Shown here piece after piece: positions 31,131-39,158 of a stretch of DNA of 50,791 nt (positions within the stretch are counted from its first letter, which is position 1; each line of letters begins with the position of its first letter). This DNA comes from UBA4823 sp034436035 (lineage in GTDB: Bacteria > Chloroflexota > Anaerolineae > Anaerolineales > UBA4823). Both the position numbers and the translations under genes were made by a program. The notes under the pieces were generated by a model that saw only the letters and a list, made by a program, of their open reading frames with translations, was not told the DNA's origin and ran no database searches. The stretch covers positions 1 to 50,791 of the forward strand of contig DAOTVW010000155.1 of assembly GCA_034436035.1 (NCBI GenBank), in the 5' to 3' direction.

Positions 31131-31155
31131 AAAAAAACCCTCGCCCTGGGGCGAG
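31131..31155 (-). terminator. Intrinsic terminator of the thrS T-box
   Basis: CTCGCC (31155-31150), loop CCAG, GGCGAG (31145-31140), two G, then TTTTTTT (31137-31131) on the minus strand. The 5' arm overlaps the region just after the antiterminator helix, giving the usual mutually exclusive folds. It lies 28 bases before the thrS ATG. Confidence 0.92.
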
Positions 31156-31370
31156 AGTTAATCCTCACACGGTTCCACCCAGATTAAGCTGTTAGTCAGC
31201 TTATCTCTTTGGACTGATAACGGAGTCAACCGTTTGCCTTACACTGGATGACCATTTCAGGCTCAAGCTCGCGGGTGGTTTTCGACGGGTTGTCCATGAT
31301 GGGATTTCAGCTAGTTTCCCAATCTCTCTGTTTGAACCTCTCCCGGCTACTCATCCCGGTCAGCGCTTTA
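31131..31370 (-). promoter_or_regulatory. T-box riboswitch leader of thrS
   Basis: On the minus strand the leader holds stem I landmarks AGTA (31351-31348) and AGAGAG (31329-31324), then the T-box GGGTGGAACC (31180-31171). The antiterminator pairs TTAATC (31187-31182) with GATTAA (31163-31158). The competing terminator is CTCGCC...GGCGAG followed by seven T. Uncharged tRNA-Thr would bind and open transcription of thrS. ACA (31293-31291) or ACC (31290-31288), both Thr codons on the 3' side of stem I, are candidate specifiers; I cannot decide without folding. Confidence 0.92.
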
Positions 31371-31372
31371 AT

Positions 31373-31449
31373 TGGTGGGCGGAACAGGGCTCGAACCTGC
31401 GACCTCTGCGATGTCAACGCAGTGCTCTAACCAACTGAGCTATCCGCCC
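31373..31449 (-). tRNA. tRNA-Val (anticodon GAC), CCA encoded
   Basis: On the minus strand the sequence folds as a cloverleaf. The acceptor is GGGCGGA/TCCGCCC, the D arm GCTC/GAGC, the anticodon arm CTGCG-TTGACAT-CGCAG with anticodon GAC, the variable region AGGTC, and the T arm GCAGG-TTCGAGC-CCTGT. The discriminator A is followed by an encoded CCA. It reads GUC and GUU valine codons. It lies just ahead of the thrS T-box, so both probably share a primary transcript. Confidence 0.96.
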
Positions 31450-31460
31450 AGAACAAGCAA

Positions 31461-31489
31461 ATTATAACCGAGAGCAGCTAAGTCTTCAA
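31461..31489 (-). promoter_or_regulatory. Sigma-70 promoter of the tRNA-Val / thrS leader
   Basis: On the minus strand TTGAAG (31489-31484) and a perfect TATAAT (31466-31461) are spaced by 17 bases. The tRNA 5' end lies 11 bases after the -10 element. No separate promoter with a good -10 was seen between the tRNA and the T-box, which supports co-transcription. Confidence 0.8.
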
Positions 31490-31518
31490 GGGAAAATAAC
31501 CTTTTATTTTTTACAATC

Positions 31519-32292
31519 CTAATCCTCCTTTTGAGGGATATCCGTCGATAAGAACTGGATGATTAAATCCGCTACCACTTGCGGTTGTTCTAATGGAAGC
31601 ATGTGCCCAGCTCCTGGTATTTCGATATATTTCGCTTGCGGAATAGATTGAGCAAGCCATTTCCCTAACCGTGGAGGAGTCATTTTATCCTCTGATCCTA
31701 CCAGAATCAGCGTAGGGCAAGAAATCTTGTTTACTTCTTCGCCAATGTCGAAAGCATCGCAGGCGCGAAAGTCATTATAGAGGACGGATGGGCGAGTGTT
31801 AGCCAAGCTTCTGGCTGTCTGTTGAATGATTGAGGTGGATGTCGTTTCACTAAAGGAATACTTTAATAACATTTCCATTGCTTTTGGTACTGTGGATGGA
31901 TGAGCGACAAGCTCAAGGATTTGAGGATTGACTTTCAATCGTGCTGCACTGCCGATGATGATTAATCGCTTGATCCTTTTCGGTGCTTGTAACGCCATCT
32001 GCATAGCAATGGCACCTCCCATCGAATGACCACATAAATGAAGTTGTTGTATTTGCATGCGATCAAGCCAGTTGATCAAGAAAGAACTATAATCGGCAAT
32101 GGTTTGATAGGCGTAACCCTGGGAGTTTCCATGAGCGGGTAAGTCAATTGCATACACTGTGTGAGCCGAAAGGCGGCGGATTTGAGGAGGCCAGGAGAGG
32201 TTGCTTCCTCCCGCTCCATGGATGAGGAGTAAGGGAATTTGGTATTTCCCTTTTTCTGAATGAAAATAATACAAAGAATAGAGGATCGGCAT
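31519..32292 (-). CDS. Alpha/beta-hydrolase fold protein
   Basis: A 257-residue soluble alpha/beta hydrolase. The oxyanion segment is LLIHGAGGSNLSW (residues 22-34). The nucleophile elbow is LCGHSMGGAIAMQMAL with the catalytic Ser, the Asp lies in LVGSEDKMTPP and the His in PGAGHMLPLEQP. A lid-type helical insertion lies between about 130 and 195. The substrate cannot be deduced; esterase, lactonase or C-C hydrolase (MhpC-like) are all possible. It follows the sensor kinase gene after one base, so it belongs to the rdgB operon. Confidence 0.85.
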   Translation of the reverse strand: MPILYSLYYFHSEKGKYQIPLLLIHGAGGSNLSWPPQIRRLSAHTVYAIDLPAHGNSQGYAYQTIADYSSFLINWLDRMQIQQLHLCGHSMGGAIAMQMALQAPKRIKRLIIIGSAARLKVNPQILELVAHPSTVPKAMEMLLKYSFSETTSTSIIQQTARSLANTRPSVLYNDFRACDAFDIGEEVNKISCPTLILVGSEDKMTPPRLGKWLAQSIPQAKYIEIPGAGHMLPLEQPQVVADLIIQFLSTDIPQKED

Positions 32293-32293
32293 T

Positions 32294-34066
32294 TTATTCA
32301 GATCGGTTTCCTTGTTTTAATTGTTCGGATGCTTCTTCCGAGAGGGGAATATATAAACGAATTTGGGTACCACGGGAAGGCTCGGATTTAATTTGTAATA
32401 CACCATTCAATAACTCCGCTCGTTCTTGCATGTTTACCATTCCCATGCTGCTGCGTTGCTCATACCCATTTCTGACCTCGTTAGGATCGAATCCTACCCC
32501 ATCATCCTCGATTTCTAACAAGATAAGCTCTTTGTTCAGAAAACCCAAGCGTACCCAAATATTCTCCGCTTGGGCATGTTTTCGAGCATTGTTGACTGCT
32601 TCCTCCGCAATGGAAAAGATGACGCTTTGTTTTCCTAACTCGAGCTCGGGCAATATCCGCTCGTCTGCTTGAATAATCACTTTTTGATTATAGGTCTCCA
32701 GCATTTTTTGCGCCATGGCATCCAACGCAGCAATTAATCCATCCGATTCTAAGATTAACGGTCTTAGCGTAAAAAGCATGTGGCGAATTTCTTTTGTAGT
32801 GCGGCGGGCTAATTCTTCCATTTTTAGCAATTCGATTTCGGCGGCTTTTGGATCTCTTTCCAATAACCGACGGGCGAAATTTGCTCGCATAGCGAGTGCA
32901 GAGACCGATTGGGTTGGTCCATCATGTAGATCGCGCGCCAGCTTTTTCCGGGCATCCTCTTCTATTTGCTGAATACGTTCTTTTTCTAATTCCAGCTGAT
33001 GATACAATCGGGCATTTTCCATTGCCACCATCGTTTGATTCGTGATGATCTGTAAAATTTCACAGCGATCTGAGTTGAAATAATCAGGATCAGGATGAGC
33101 AAAGAGAACAACCCCATAGACTTCAATACCTCGAATCAATGGGATGCAGTAAAGAGACTGACAAGCATGAAGTGCAATAATGCGTTGAAGCTCGATGTCT
33201 TTGGCGGGTTGAGTTGCTTTAATGGCTTTGCCACTTTCGATCGCTTCATTCAATATCCCCTTCACCCCTTCTAGCTTGATACGCATATCAGCTGGAGTGA
33301 AATGACGGGCTGAAAGGAGATGCAATTGTGGATTATTTATTTCCTTGTTTTTATAGAGAAAGAATGCAGATACTAATTTTTCATTCGATTGGTCTGGATC
33401 GAAGAGCGCTTGGGCGCTCATATCTAATGCTTTATCCACAACCATTTGATAATTAAGTGTGGAACTCAAGGTAGAAATAATCTGATAGAGGGCTTTGCGT
33501 CGTTCAGATTCGATTGCTTGTTCGGTACGTTTTTTGCTGGTTGAATTAAGGTTTGTCTCTATTTTGGGGTAAGGGTAGCGCTGGTTTAATATATATATAC
33601 CAACGCAAATTAACAAGTCGATGCTGAACCAAATACCTGAATATAAGACCCCCGTAAACCCATTGCTTTGGAAAATGGAATAAACCGTAAACCAAATTAT
33701 ATTGGTTGCCTGGGTAATCAGGAGACCAGAGCTGGAAAAAAGTAATCCAGCTGAAATCAAAGGAAGGATACTCACTAAAAGGGAGAGGAAAGAACGGTTT
33801 TGTAAAGTCAAAAGGATGAATCCAGTAGTGAGGATATCTACACCGACAATAAACCAAAGGATGGTTTTTGGTGGATTGCTGTAGATGTACCATGTAATGA
33901 AGAGCGTATTTCCAATACCATTAAGAAGTAATATCAACACAGCTATTAAATCTTGATGGTAAACGAGGGAAAGGAACAATAAAGTTAGCCAGTGTAATTG
34001 AAGGAAAAGATAGTCTCTAAAAGGGAAGGAATAAGAAGGTTTTGCCATTGTATTAATTAGATTCAA
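32294..34066 (-). CDS. Membrane sensor histidine kinase, NarL-partner type, with GAF domain
   Basis: A 590-residue kinase. The N-terminal 170 residues form about six membrane helices (LHWLTLLFLSLVYH, LIAVLILLLNGIGNTLFITW and others) without a large external sensor loop. A GAF domain follows (about 195-360), with ITNQTMVAMENARLYHQLEL at its end. The HisKA_3 dimerisation box is ARKLARDLHDGPTQSVSAL with the phospho-His. The ATPase domain has AEEAVNNARKHAQAENIWVR, EIEDDGVGFDP and SSMGMVNMQERAELL. This is the NarX/DegS class. No cognate LuxR-type regulator is adjacent. It overlaps rdgB by 4 bases. Confidence 0.92.
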   Translation of the reverse strand: MNLINTMAKPSYSFPFRDYLFLQLHWLTLLFLSLVYHQDLIAVLILLLNGIGNTLFITWYIYSNPPKTILWFIVGVDILTTGFILLTLQNRSFLSLLVSILPLISAGLLFSSSGLLITQATNIIWFTVYSIFQSNGFTGVLYSGIWFSIDLLICVGIYILNQRYPYPKIETNLNSTSKKRTEQAIESERRKALYQIISTLSSTLNYQMVVDKALDMSAQALFDPDQSNEKLVSAFFLYKNKEINNPQLHLLSARHFTPADMRIKLEGVKGILNEAIESGKAIKATQPAKDIELQRIIALHACQSLYCIPLIRGIEVYGVVLFAHPDPDYFNSDRCEILQIITNQTMVAMENARLYHQLELEKERIQQIEEDARKKLARDLHDGPTQSVSALAMRANFARRLLERDPKAAEIELLKMEELARRTTKEIRHMLFTLRPLILESDGLIAALDAMAQKMLETYNQKVIIQADERILPELELGKQSVIFSIAEEAVNNARKHAQAENIWVRLGFLNKELILLEIEDDGVGFDPNEVRNGYEQRSSMGMVNMQERAELLNGVLQIKSEPSRGTQIRLYIPLSEEASEQLKQGNRSE

Positions 34067-34692
34067 TCACAATGTGCCTCATTTGTACCTAACAAAGTGG
34101 TAAGGTAAGGCAATGCTGCTTGGATTGCCCGGGCACGATGGCTGATGCGGTTTTTCTGTTCCATGCTCAGTTCTGCCATGGTTTGGTTAATTTCAGGTAT
34201 TAAAAAGATAGGATCATAACCAAATCCATTATTACCACGTTCCTCAGGGATAATTTCTCCGTTACACACTCCTTCGAACGAACGATACTCTCCGTTTGGA
34301 AAACAAATGACAACAGTACAGACGAAACGCGCATACCAGGGTCGGGGGAAATTTTTTAATGACTGCAGTAGATAAGCGCGCCGGTCAGCGTCTGTGGCAT
34401 TAGGTTTTTGCGAAAAGCGCGCTGATTGAATGCCCGGTTTGCCGTCAAGAACAGCAACCTCGAGGCCTGAATCATCTGCCAGGGTAATATGCCCGCTCAG
34501 TGCAGCATAGGCTTGACCTTTTTTTAACGCGTTCTCCAGATATGTATTTCCATCTTCAATGACATTGATTTGTTTATACAAATCGAGCAAAGTCAAGAGC
34601 TGGACTGGGAGTGGGGAGAGGAGAGATTGAATTTCGCGAATCTTTCCCGGGTTAGTGGTGGCAATCAGTAAAAAATTTTGTTTCATAGACAA
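34063..34692 (-). CDS. rdgB: XTP/dITP diphosphatase (RdgB/HAM1)
   Basis: RdgB hydrolyses non-canonical purine nucleotides and keeps ITP and XTP out of DNA. The 209-residue protein has LLIATTNPGKIREIQSLLSP (substrate and metal site at the start), LENALKKGQAYAALSGHITL, ADDSGLEVAVLDGKPGIQSA with the catalytic Asp, and the C-terminal GNNGFGYDPIFLIPE and SHRARAIQAAL. Length and all motifs are typical. It is the first gene of rdgB-kinase-hydrolase. Confidence 0.96.
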   Translation of the reverse strand: MSMKQNFLLIATTNPGKIREIQSLLSPLPVQLLTLLDLYKQINVIEDGNTYLENALKKGQAYAALSGHITLADDSGLEVAVLDGKPGIQSARFSQKPNATDADRRAYLLQSLKNFPRPWYARFVCTVVICFPNGEYRSFEGVCNGEIIPEERGNNGFGYDPIFLIPEINQTMAELSMEQKNRISHRARAIQAALPYLTTLLGTNEAHCD

Positions 34693-34743
34693 TCCAATAA
34701 AAATTACAAGATTAATATTATATTACAAAAGATTTAGTAATTA

Positions 34744-34772
34744 TTGACTTTTCATCTTGATTATGCTATAAT
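34744..34772 (+). promoter_or_regulatory. Sigma-70 promoter for the DUF177 and sigma factor genes
   Basis: TTGACT (34744-34749) and TATAAT (34767-34772, perfect) with a 17-base spacer. Transcription would start near 34779, giving a leader of about 24 bases before the GTG start of the DUF177 gene. Confidence 0.85.
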
Positions 34773-34802
34773 TTTTATAACTTTTAGCACAACGAGAATT
34801 CT

Positions 34803-35312
34803 GTGTCATCCAATAATTTACTGCGGATAAATGTCGGTTTTATTATTAATCTTCCCGTTGGCGAGAGCCGCGACTTTCAATTTGACATCCCTAAAATTCA
34901 CCTAAATCCTGATTTAGATTTAACAGCCTTAACCGGCGCTGCGCATATTACCCGTACGGCTCAAGGTTTATTAACCCATGTTATCATGGATGCGATGACT
35001 CCTTCCGTATGTGTGCGTTGTTTAAGCGATTTTGATTTACATCTGCATATCGATTTTACCGAACTTTATGCCTTTTCTGAAAATTCCCTGACAGAAGAAG
35101 GGATGTTGCTGCCCGAGAATGCTCAAATCGATTTAACTTCCATTGTACGGGAATATATGCTTCTGGATATACCCATTAGTCCTTTATGTAAAGTGGATTG
35201 TAAAGGCTTATGCCCGATTTGTGGTGAAAACCAAAACGAAGTAACCTGTCATCACGATGATGTTGAAATAGATCCAAGATTATCTGTCTTGAGAACCATT
35301 TTGGATCGGTGA
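34803..35312 (+). CDS. DUF177 (YceD-family) Cys-rich protein
   Basis: A 169-residue member of DUF177. The conserved block ITRTAQGLLTHVIMDA and VCVRCLSDFDLHLHIDFTEL is followed by IDLTSIVREYMLLDIPISPL and CKVDCKGLCPICGENQNE. The Cys pairs look like a metal site. YceD proteins affect 23S rRNA and ribosome assembly and normally lie next to rpmF (ribosomal protein L32), which is not found here; a sigma factor gene follows instead after 56 bases. The GTG start is chosen because the promoter lies just upstream; the ribosome-binding site is weak. Confidence 0.88.
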   Translation: MSSNNLLRINVGFIINLPVGESRDFQFDIPKIHLNPDLDLTALTGAAHITRTAQGLLTHVIMDAMTPSVCVRCLSDFDLHLHIDFTELYAFSENSLTEEGMLLPENAQIDLTSIVREYMLLDIPISPLCKVDCKGLCPICGENQNEVTCHHDDVEIDPRLSVLRTILDR

Positions 35313-35368
35313 ACAATCAAATTTTATCCGTTTAGCACGTCTGTTCTTCATCCTTAGGAGGGACGCGC

Positions 35369-36388
35369 ATGGCTCTGTCAAGCCTTAAATCTTATCCAGA
35401 AGGCTCCGGATTAGGAATGGAAATTCCCGAAATATCCGAGGCGCAGCTTCATGACGATATCACCCATCTCCCTGAAAATTTGCTCGATGATCCACTCGAT
35501 TTATATCTAAAAGAAATGTCGTCGGTGCCACTGCTTAGTCATGAAGAAGAAATCGAGTTGGCACAGAGAATTGAAGCAGGGAGGGCAGCTCAGAAGTGCA
35601 TTGCTAATCCAAAAACCCGCTTGAGTAAAAAACGACTGCAAAAACTTCAGCAACAGGTACGGGATGGAATAGCTGCGCGGGAGCATTTAATCCGTGCCAA
35701 TACACGCCTAGTCATCTCCATTGCCCGGCGGTATATCGGCTGCGGGGTTCTTTTTAGTGATTTAATCCAAGAAGGTAACCTCGGTCTTATTCGCGCAGTG
35801 GAAAAGTTCGAATACCAACGTGGCTTTCGGTTTTCTACGTATGCCACCTGGTGGATTCGTCAGGCAGTGATGCGGGCGATTGCTATGCAAAGCCGAACTA
35901 TCCGCTTGCCGGTTTACCTTGGTGATCGCGTGCGAAAAATTCAGCAGATCGCTCATAACCTTGAGCAAGACTTAGGGCGGCCACCGACAATGGAAGAAAT
36001 TGCCTTTGAAGGGGAAGAAACCCCGGAGCGAGTGAATTGGTTTTTGCAGCTCTCGCAAAGCCCCTTATCCTTAGAAAATCCTTATGGAGAGGACGAGGAA
36101 GCTGAATTTGGAGCTTTTATCGAAGACGAATTGGCAGAAAAGCCTTATGATGCTGTTCAACACCTCATGTTACAAGAGCAAATTGAATCAGCTTTAGCAA
36201 CGCTTACACCGCGTGAAGCGCGGGTGATCCGCTTGCGATATGGGCTGGATCGTCAGCATCAGTTGACGTTGGAAGAAGTTGGCGAAAAATTTGGTTTGAC
36301 GCGCGAGCGGATTCGCCAAATCGAACTACAAGCACTCCGCCGTTTGCGCCATCCTAGCCGGGCAAGAATATTAAGGGAATATTTATAG
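35369..36388 (+). CDS. Primary-type sigma-70 factor (RpoD/SigA family, group 1 or 2)
   Basis: A 339-residue sigma factor. Region 1.2 is DDPLDLYLKEMSSVPLLSHE. Region 2 has LIRANTRLVISIARRYIG, LIQEGNLGLIRAVEKFEYQR and FSTYATWWIRQAVMRAIAMQ. Region 3 holds EQDLGRPPTMEEIA. Region 4.2 is LEEVGEKFGLTRERIRQIEL. Region 1.1 is absent and the non-conserved insert is short, so it may be the housekeeping factor or a close group 2 paralogue. Its own genome's promoters (TTGACA/TATAAT) fit such a factor. An AGGAGGG ribosome-binding site precedes the ATG. A strong terminator follows. Confidence 0.93.
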   Translation: MALSSLKSYPEGSGLGMEIPEISEAQLHDDITHLPENLLDDPLDLYLKEMSSVPLLSHEEEIELAQRIEAGRAAQKCIANPKTRLSKKRLQKLQQQVRDGIAAREHLIRANTRLVISIARRYIGCGVLFSDLIQEGNLGLIRAVEKFEYQRGFRFSTYATWWIRQAVMRAIAMQSRTIRLPVYLGDRVRKIQQIAHNLEQDLGRPPTMEEIAFEGEETPERVNWFLQLSQSPLSLENPYGEDEEAEFGAFIEDELAEKPYDAVQHLMLQEQIESALATLTPREARVIRLRYGLDRQHQLTLEEVGEKFGLTRERIRQIELQALRRLRHPSRARILREYL

Positions 36389-36444
36389 GATTTTCATTCG
36401 AATCCATTAAGTCAGCAACAAATTTAAAAAATTAAGATAAAATG

Positions 36445-36472
36445 AAAGCTGTCCCAAATCGGACAGCTTTTT
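36445..36472 (+). terminator. Intrinsic terminator after the sigma factor gene
   Basis: AAAGCTGTCC (36445-36454) pairs with GGACAGCTTT (36461-36470) around a CAAATC loop, and the T run reaches 36472. The stem is perfect over ten base pairs. It lies only 30 bases before metG, so metG needs its own promoter (a weak GATAAA-type -10 lies just before the stem) or read-through. Confidence 0.9.
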
Positions 36473-36501
36473 GTAAGATGTTGTTTTTCACGGAGGAATA
36501 A

Positions 36502-38286
36502 ATGGCTGAATTTATCTTAGTGGCAGTTGCCTGGCCGTATGCAAATTCAGAAATACATGTTGGAAATCTTACTGGGTCTTACTTGCCAGCTGATATCTTT
36601 ACGCGCTACCACCGCTTAAAAGGGAATCGGGTAATTATGGTCTCGGGTTCGGACTCGCATGGTACACCCGTTACCGTGCGGGCAGACGCAGAGGGGACGA
36701 CACCTTATAATGTTTATCAAAAATATCACCAGAGCTTTATTGAATTGTTTCAAAAAGCTGGGCTGGCTTATGATTTGTTTACCAGCACCCATACTGACAA
36801 CCATTTCCGTGTGTCCCAAGCGATATTCCTTGCGTTACAGAAGAATGGTTTTCTCTATACCCAAAAAGAAAAACAGTGGTTTTCTGTCTCGCAAAATCGT
36901 TTTCTGCCCGACCGGTATGTAGAAGGGACTTGTTATATTTGTGGTTATGAGAATGCTCGCGGCGATCAATGCGATGGCTGTGGGAGTTTGTTGGACGCGA
37001 CGCAATTGATTAACCCGCGTTCAAAAATTGATGGCAGTGTTCCAGAATTAAAAGAAACGGAACATTTTTACCTTGATTTAGGAAAGCTACAGCCCCAAAT
37101 TGTCGCATTCTTAGAGGAGCGTCAATCTTATTGGCGACCGAATGTACTCCGTCAATCGCTTGGTCAAATACAGGCGGAGAAATTGCATGGCCGTCCAATC
37201 ACCCGTGACCTGGATTGGGGAATACCGGTACCAATAGAGGGCTGGGAGGGAAAGTGTTTATATGTCTGGTTCGAGGCAGTGATTGGTTATCTATCTGCGG
37301 CAATCGAATGGTCGCAATTAAATGGCGAACCGGATGCATGGCAGAATTGGTGGTTCAATCCGGATGCAAAAAGTTATTATTTTATAGGAAAAGATAATAT
37401 ACCTTTCCACGCGGTGATCTGGCCTGGACAATTGATCGGTGCAGGGGAGTGGTTTGGGAAATTGTTTGCCGGGATCGAGAACAAAACCCTTACCTTACCT
37501 TATGATGTCCCCGCCAATGAATTTATGAACCTTGAAGGGAAGAAGATCTCCGGCAGCCGCAACTGGGCTGTTTGGGGTCGAGACTTTCTTTCTCGTTATG
37601 ATCCAGATCCTTTGCGTTATTATCTCACTGCCAACATGCCAGAAAGCCGTGACAGTGATTGGGACTGGCAGGATTTTCTCCAGCGTAATAATAATGAATT
37701 GGTTGCAACATGGGGAAATCTAGCCAACCGCGTCCTCTCCTTTGCATTCCGCAATTGGGAAGGACGGGTTCCCCAGCCGGGCGAGCTTCGTTCCATTGAT
37801 AGACAAATCCTCGCCTCAGTGGAAAATGGTTTTCATGTTGTTGGAGATCATTTTGAGGCAGTTCATTTACGGGCAGCGCTTCAAGAAGGAATGACATTAG
37901 CGAGCGAAGTGAATAAATATTTAGATGACACCGCTCCTTGGTTTGAGATTAAGAAAGATAAAAATGCTGCAGCAACTTCCATATACACTGCGCTGCGGGC
38001 AATTGATTCCATCAATACCCTATTAGCGCCGTTTTTGCCTTTCAGCGCGGAAAAATTACATCAGTATTTGGGTTATGATGAGCCTCTGTTTGGTGAACAA
38101 ACTACCCAATTGGTGACGGATAGCCTGGGCGAGCATAGTGTGCTGGGTTATGACCCTCGCAACGCAAGTGGTCAATGGACCCCCAGCCAACTAAAAGGCG
38201 GCGAACCGCTCAGGGAACCAGCACCGTTATTCAAGAAGCTCGATGAAAAGATTGTCGCAGAGGAACGCAGCCGGTTGGGCGGATAA
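36502..38286 (+). CDS. metG: Methionyl-tRNA synthetase
   Basis: MetG charges initiator and elongator tRNA-Met. The 594-residue protein has the HIGH-type site as PYANSEIHVGNLTGSYLPAD, SGSDSHGTPVTVRA, a zinc knuckle (CYICGYENARGDQCDGCG, about residues 142-159), YFIGKDNIPFHAVIWPGQL and the anticodon-binding helical domain after about 400. The KMSKS loop is written GKKISGSRNWAVW, so the second Lys of the motif is Gly. The C-terminal EMAP-like tRNA-binding domain is absent. CGGAGGA precedes the ATG. Confidence 0.97.
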   Translation: MAEFILVAVAWPYANSEIHVGNLTGSYLPADIFTRYHRLKGNRVIMVSGSDSHGTPVTVRADAEGTTPYNVYQKYHQSFIELFQKAGLAYDLFTSTHTDNHFRVSQAIFLALQKNGFLYTQKEKQWFSVSQNRFLPDRYVEGTCYICGYENARGDQCDGCGSLLDATQLINPRSKIDGSVPELKETEHFYLDLGKLQPQIVAFLEERQSYWRPNVLRQSLGQIQAEKLHGRPITRDLDWGIPVPIEGWEGKCLYVWFEAVIGYLSAAIEWSQLNGEPDAWQNWWFNPDAKSYYFIGKDNIPFHAVIWPGQLIGAGEWFGKLFAGIENKTLTLPYDVPANEFMNLEGKKISGSRNWAVWGRDFLSRYDPDPLRYYLTANMPESRDSDWDWQDFLQRNNNELVATWGNLANRVLSFAFRNWEGRVPQPGELRSIDRQILASVENGFHVVGDHFEAVHLRAALQEGMTLASEVNKYLDDTAPWFEIKKDKNAAATSIYTALRAIDSINTLLAPFLPFSAEKLHQYLGYDEPLFGEQTTQLVTDSLGEHSVLGYDPRNASGQWTPSQLKGGEPLREPAPLFKKLDEKIVAEERSRLGG

Positions 38287-38327
38287 CTGGTTTCGCAAAG
38301 TTATGCGGAAAGTGGTTGAACGAAGGA

Positions 38328-39089
38328 TTAACTGACGTTACGTATTGGTTGTGGTGGACGGCAGTACCAGCGACCGTCATTTTGATAGAGTAATTCATAA
38401 ACCTGGTTTTGGAAATCCATTACCAAAACGTGCCAACCACTTTCATCCTGCCATTGACGTCCACTCGAGATAATGGGTATTTCCGATTTGCGCAAATTTA
38501 TGGATTGCACATGAGGAGTCCCACTGGGACTGAATGAAAAATTAACTGCAAGCGGTTGATAAGCGGGTGATGTTTTGGATCCCGCTTGGGATTGGGTATG
38601 ATCAGTGAGAGCTTGAAATAACAGCCATAACGCCATCTCTGCAGATTGATTTTTTATCGCTAATCGGTCACCAAAAAAACGGAAAACTTGAGCCGAGAGC
38701 GCATCATGGATAGCTAATCCAATCCAGACCGTGCCGACTGGCTTTTGGGGCGAACCCCCGCCAGGACCAGCGATTCCACTAACAGCAATAGAAACATCGC
38801 TCTGGAAAAGCGCTCTTGCACCTGCCGCCATTTCACGCACGGTTTGCTCACTGACCGCGCCGTATTGTGTCAGGGTTTCGTTTTGGACGCCTAATAGTTT
38901 TTGTTTGACTGCGTTGGTATAGGAATTGACCCCGCCGAGATAATAATCCGATGAACCGGGAATGTTCGTCACGCGATGGCTGATTAATCCACCGGTACAG
39001 GATTCAGCCAACGATAAAGTCCAATTTAATGACCGTAACAATGGAGCAATTTCAAATTCGAGGATAATAGGTTTCATCTTTTTCGCCAT
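38328..39089 (-). CDS. pncC: Nicotinamide-nucleotide amidohydrolase (CinA C-terminal domain, PncC) with extension
   Basis: PncC deamidates NMN to nicotinate mononucleotide in NAD salvage. Residues 14-165 form the CinA C-terminal domain: SLAESCTGGLISHRVTNIPG, SSDYYLGGVNSYTNAVKQKL, AVSEQTVREMAAGARA and AVSGIAGPGGGSPQKPVGTV. The remaining 85 residues, ending in YQNDGRWYCRPPQP, are an unassigned extension rich in Ser, Gln and Trp. The N-terminal CinA domain (FAD/COG1058) is absent. It diverges from uvrC across a 69-base gap with an inverted repeat. Confidence 0.9.
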   Translation of the reverse strand: MAKKMKPIILEFEIAPLLRSLNWTLSLAESCTGGLISHRVTNIPGSSDYYLGGVNSYTNAVKQKLLGVQNETLTQYGAVSEQTVREMAAGARALFQSDVSIAVSGIAGPGGGSPQKPVGTVWIGLAIHDALSAQVFRFFGDRLAIKNQSAEMALWLLFQALTDHTQSQAGSKTSPAYQPLAVNFSFSPSGTPHVQSINLRKSEIPIISSGRQWQDESGWHVLVMDFQNQVYELLYQNDGRWYCRPPQPIRNVS

Positions 39090-39091
39090 TA

Positions 39092-39116
39092 ATTTTACCC
39101 TTATTATTGGTAAAAT
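39092..39116. promoter_or_regulatory. Operator-like dyad between pncC and uvrC
   Basis: ATTTTACC (39092-39099) and GGTAAAAT (39109-39116) are exact inverted repeats with a 9-base centre, in the 69-base divergent gap. The symmetry suits a dimeric repressor site. It does not match the SOS boxes I know (CGAAC-N4-GTTCG or CTGT-N8-ACAG). Confidence 0.4.
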
Positions 39117-39158
39117 TTATTTTGAAAATAGGAAACGCTTGAGCGTGGACTTTGTAAA

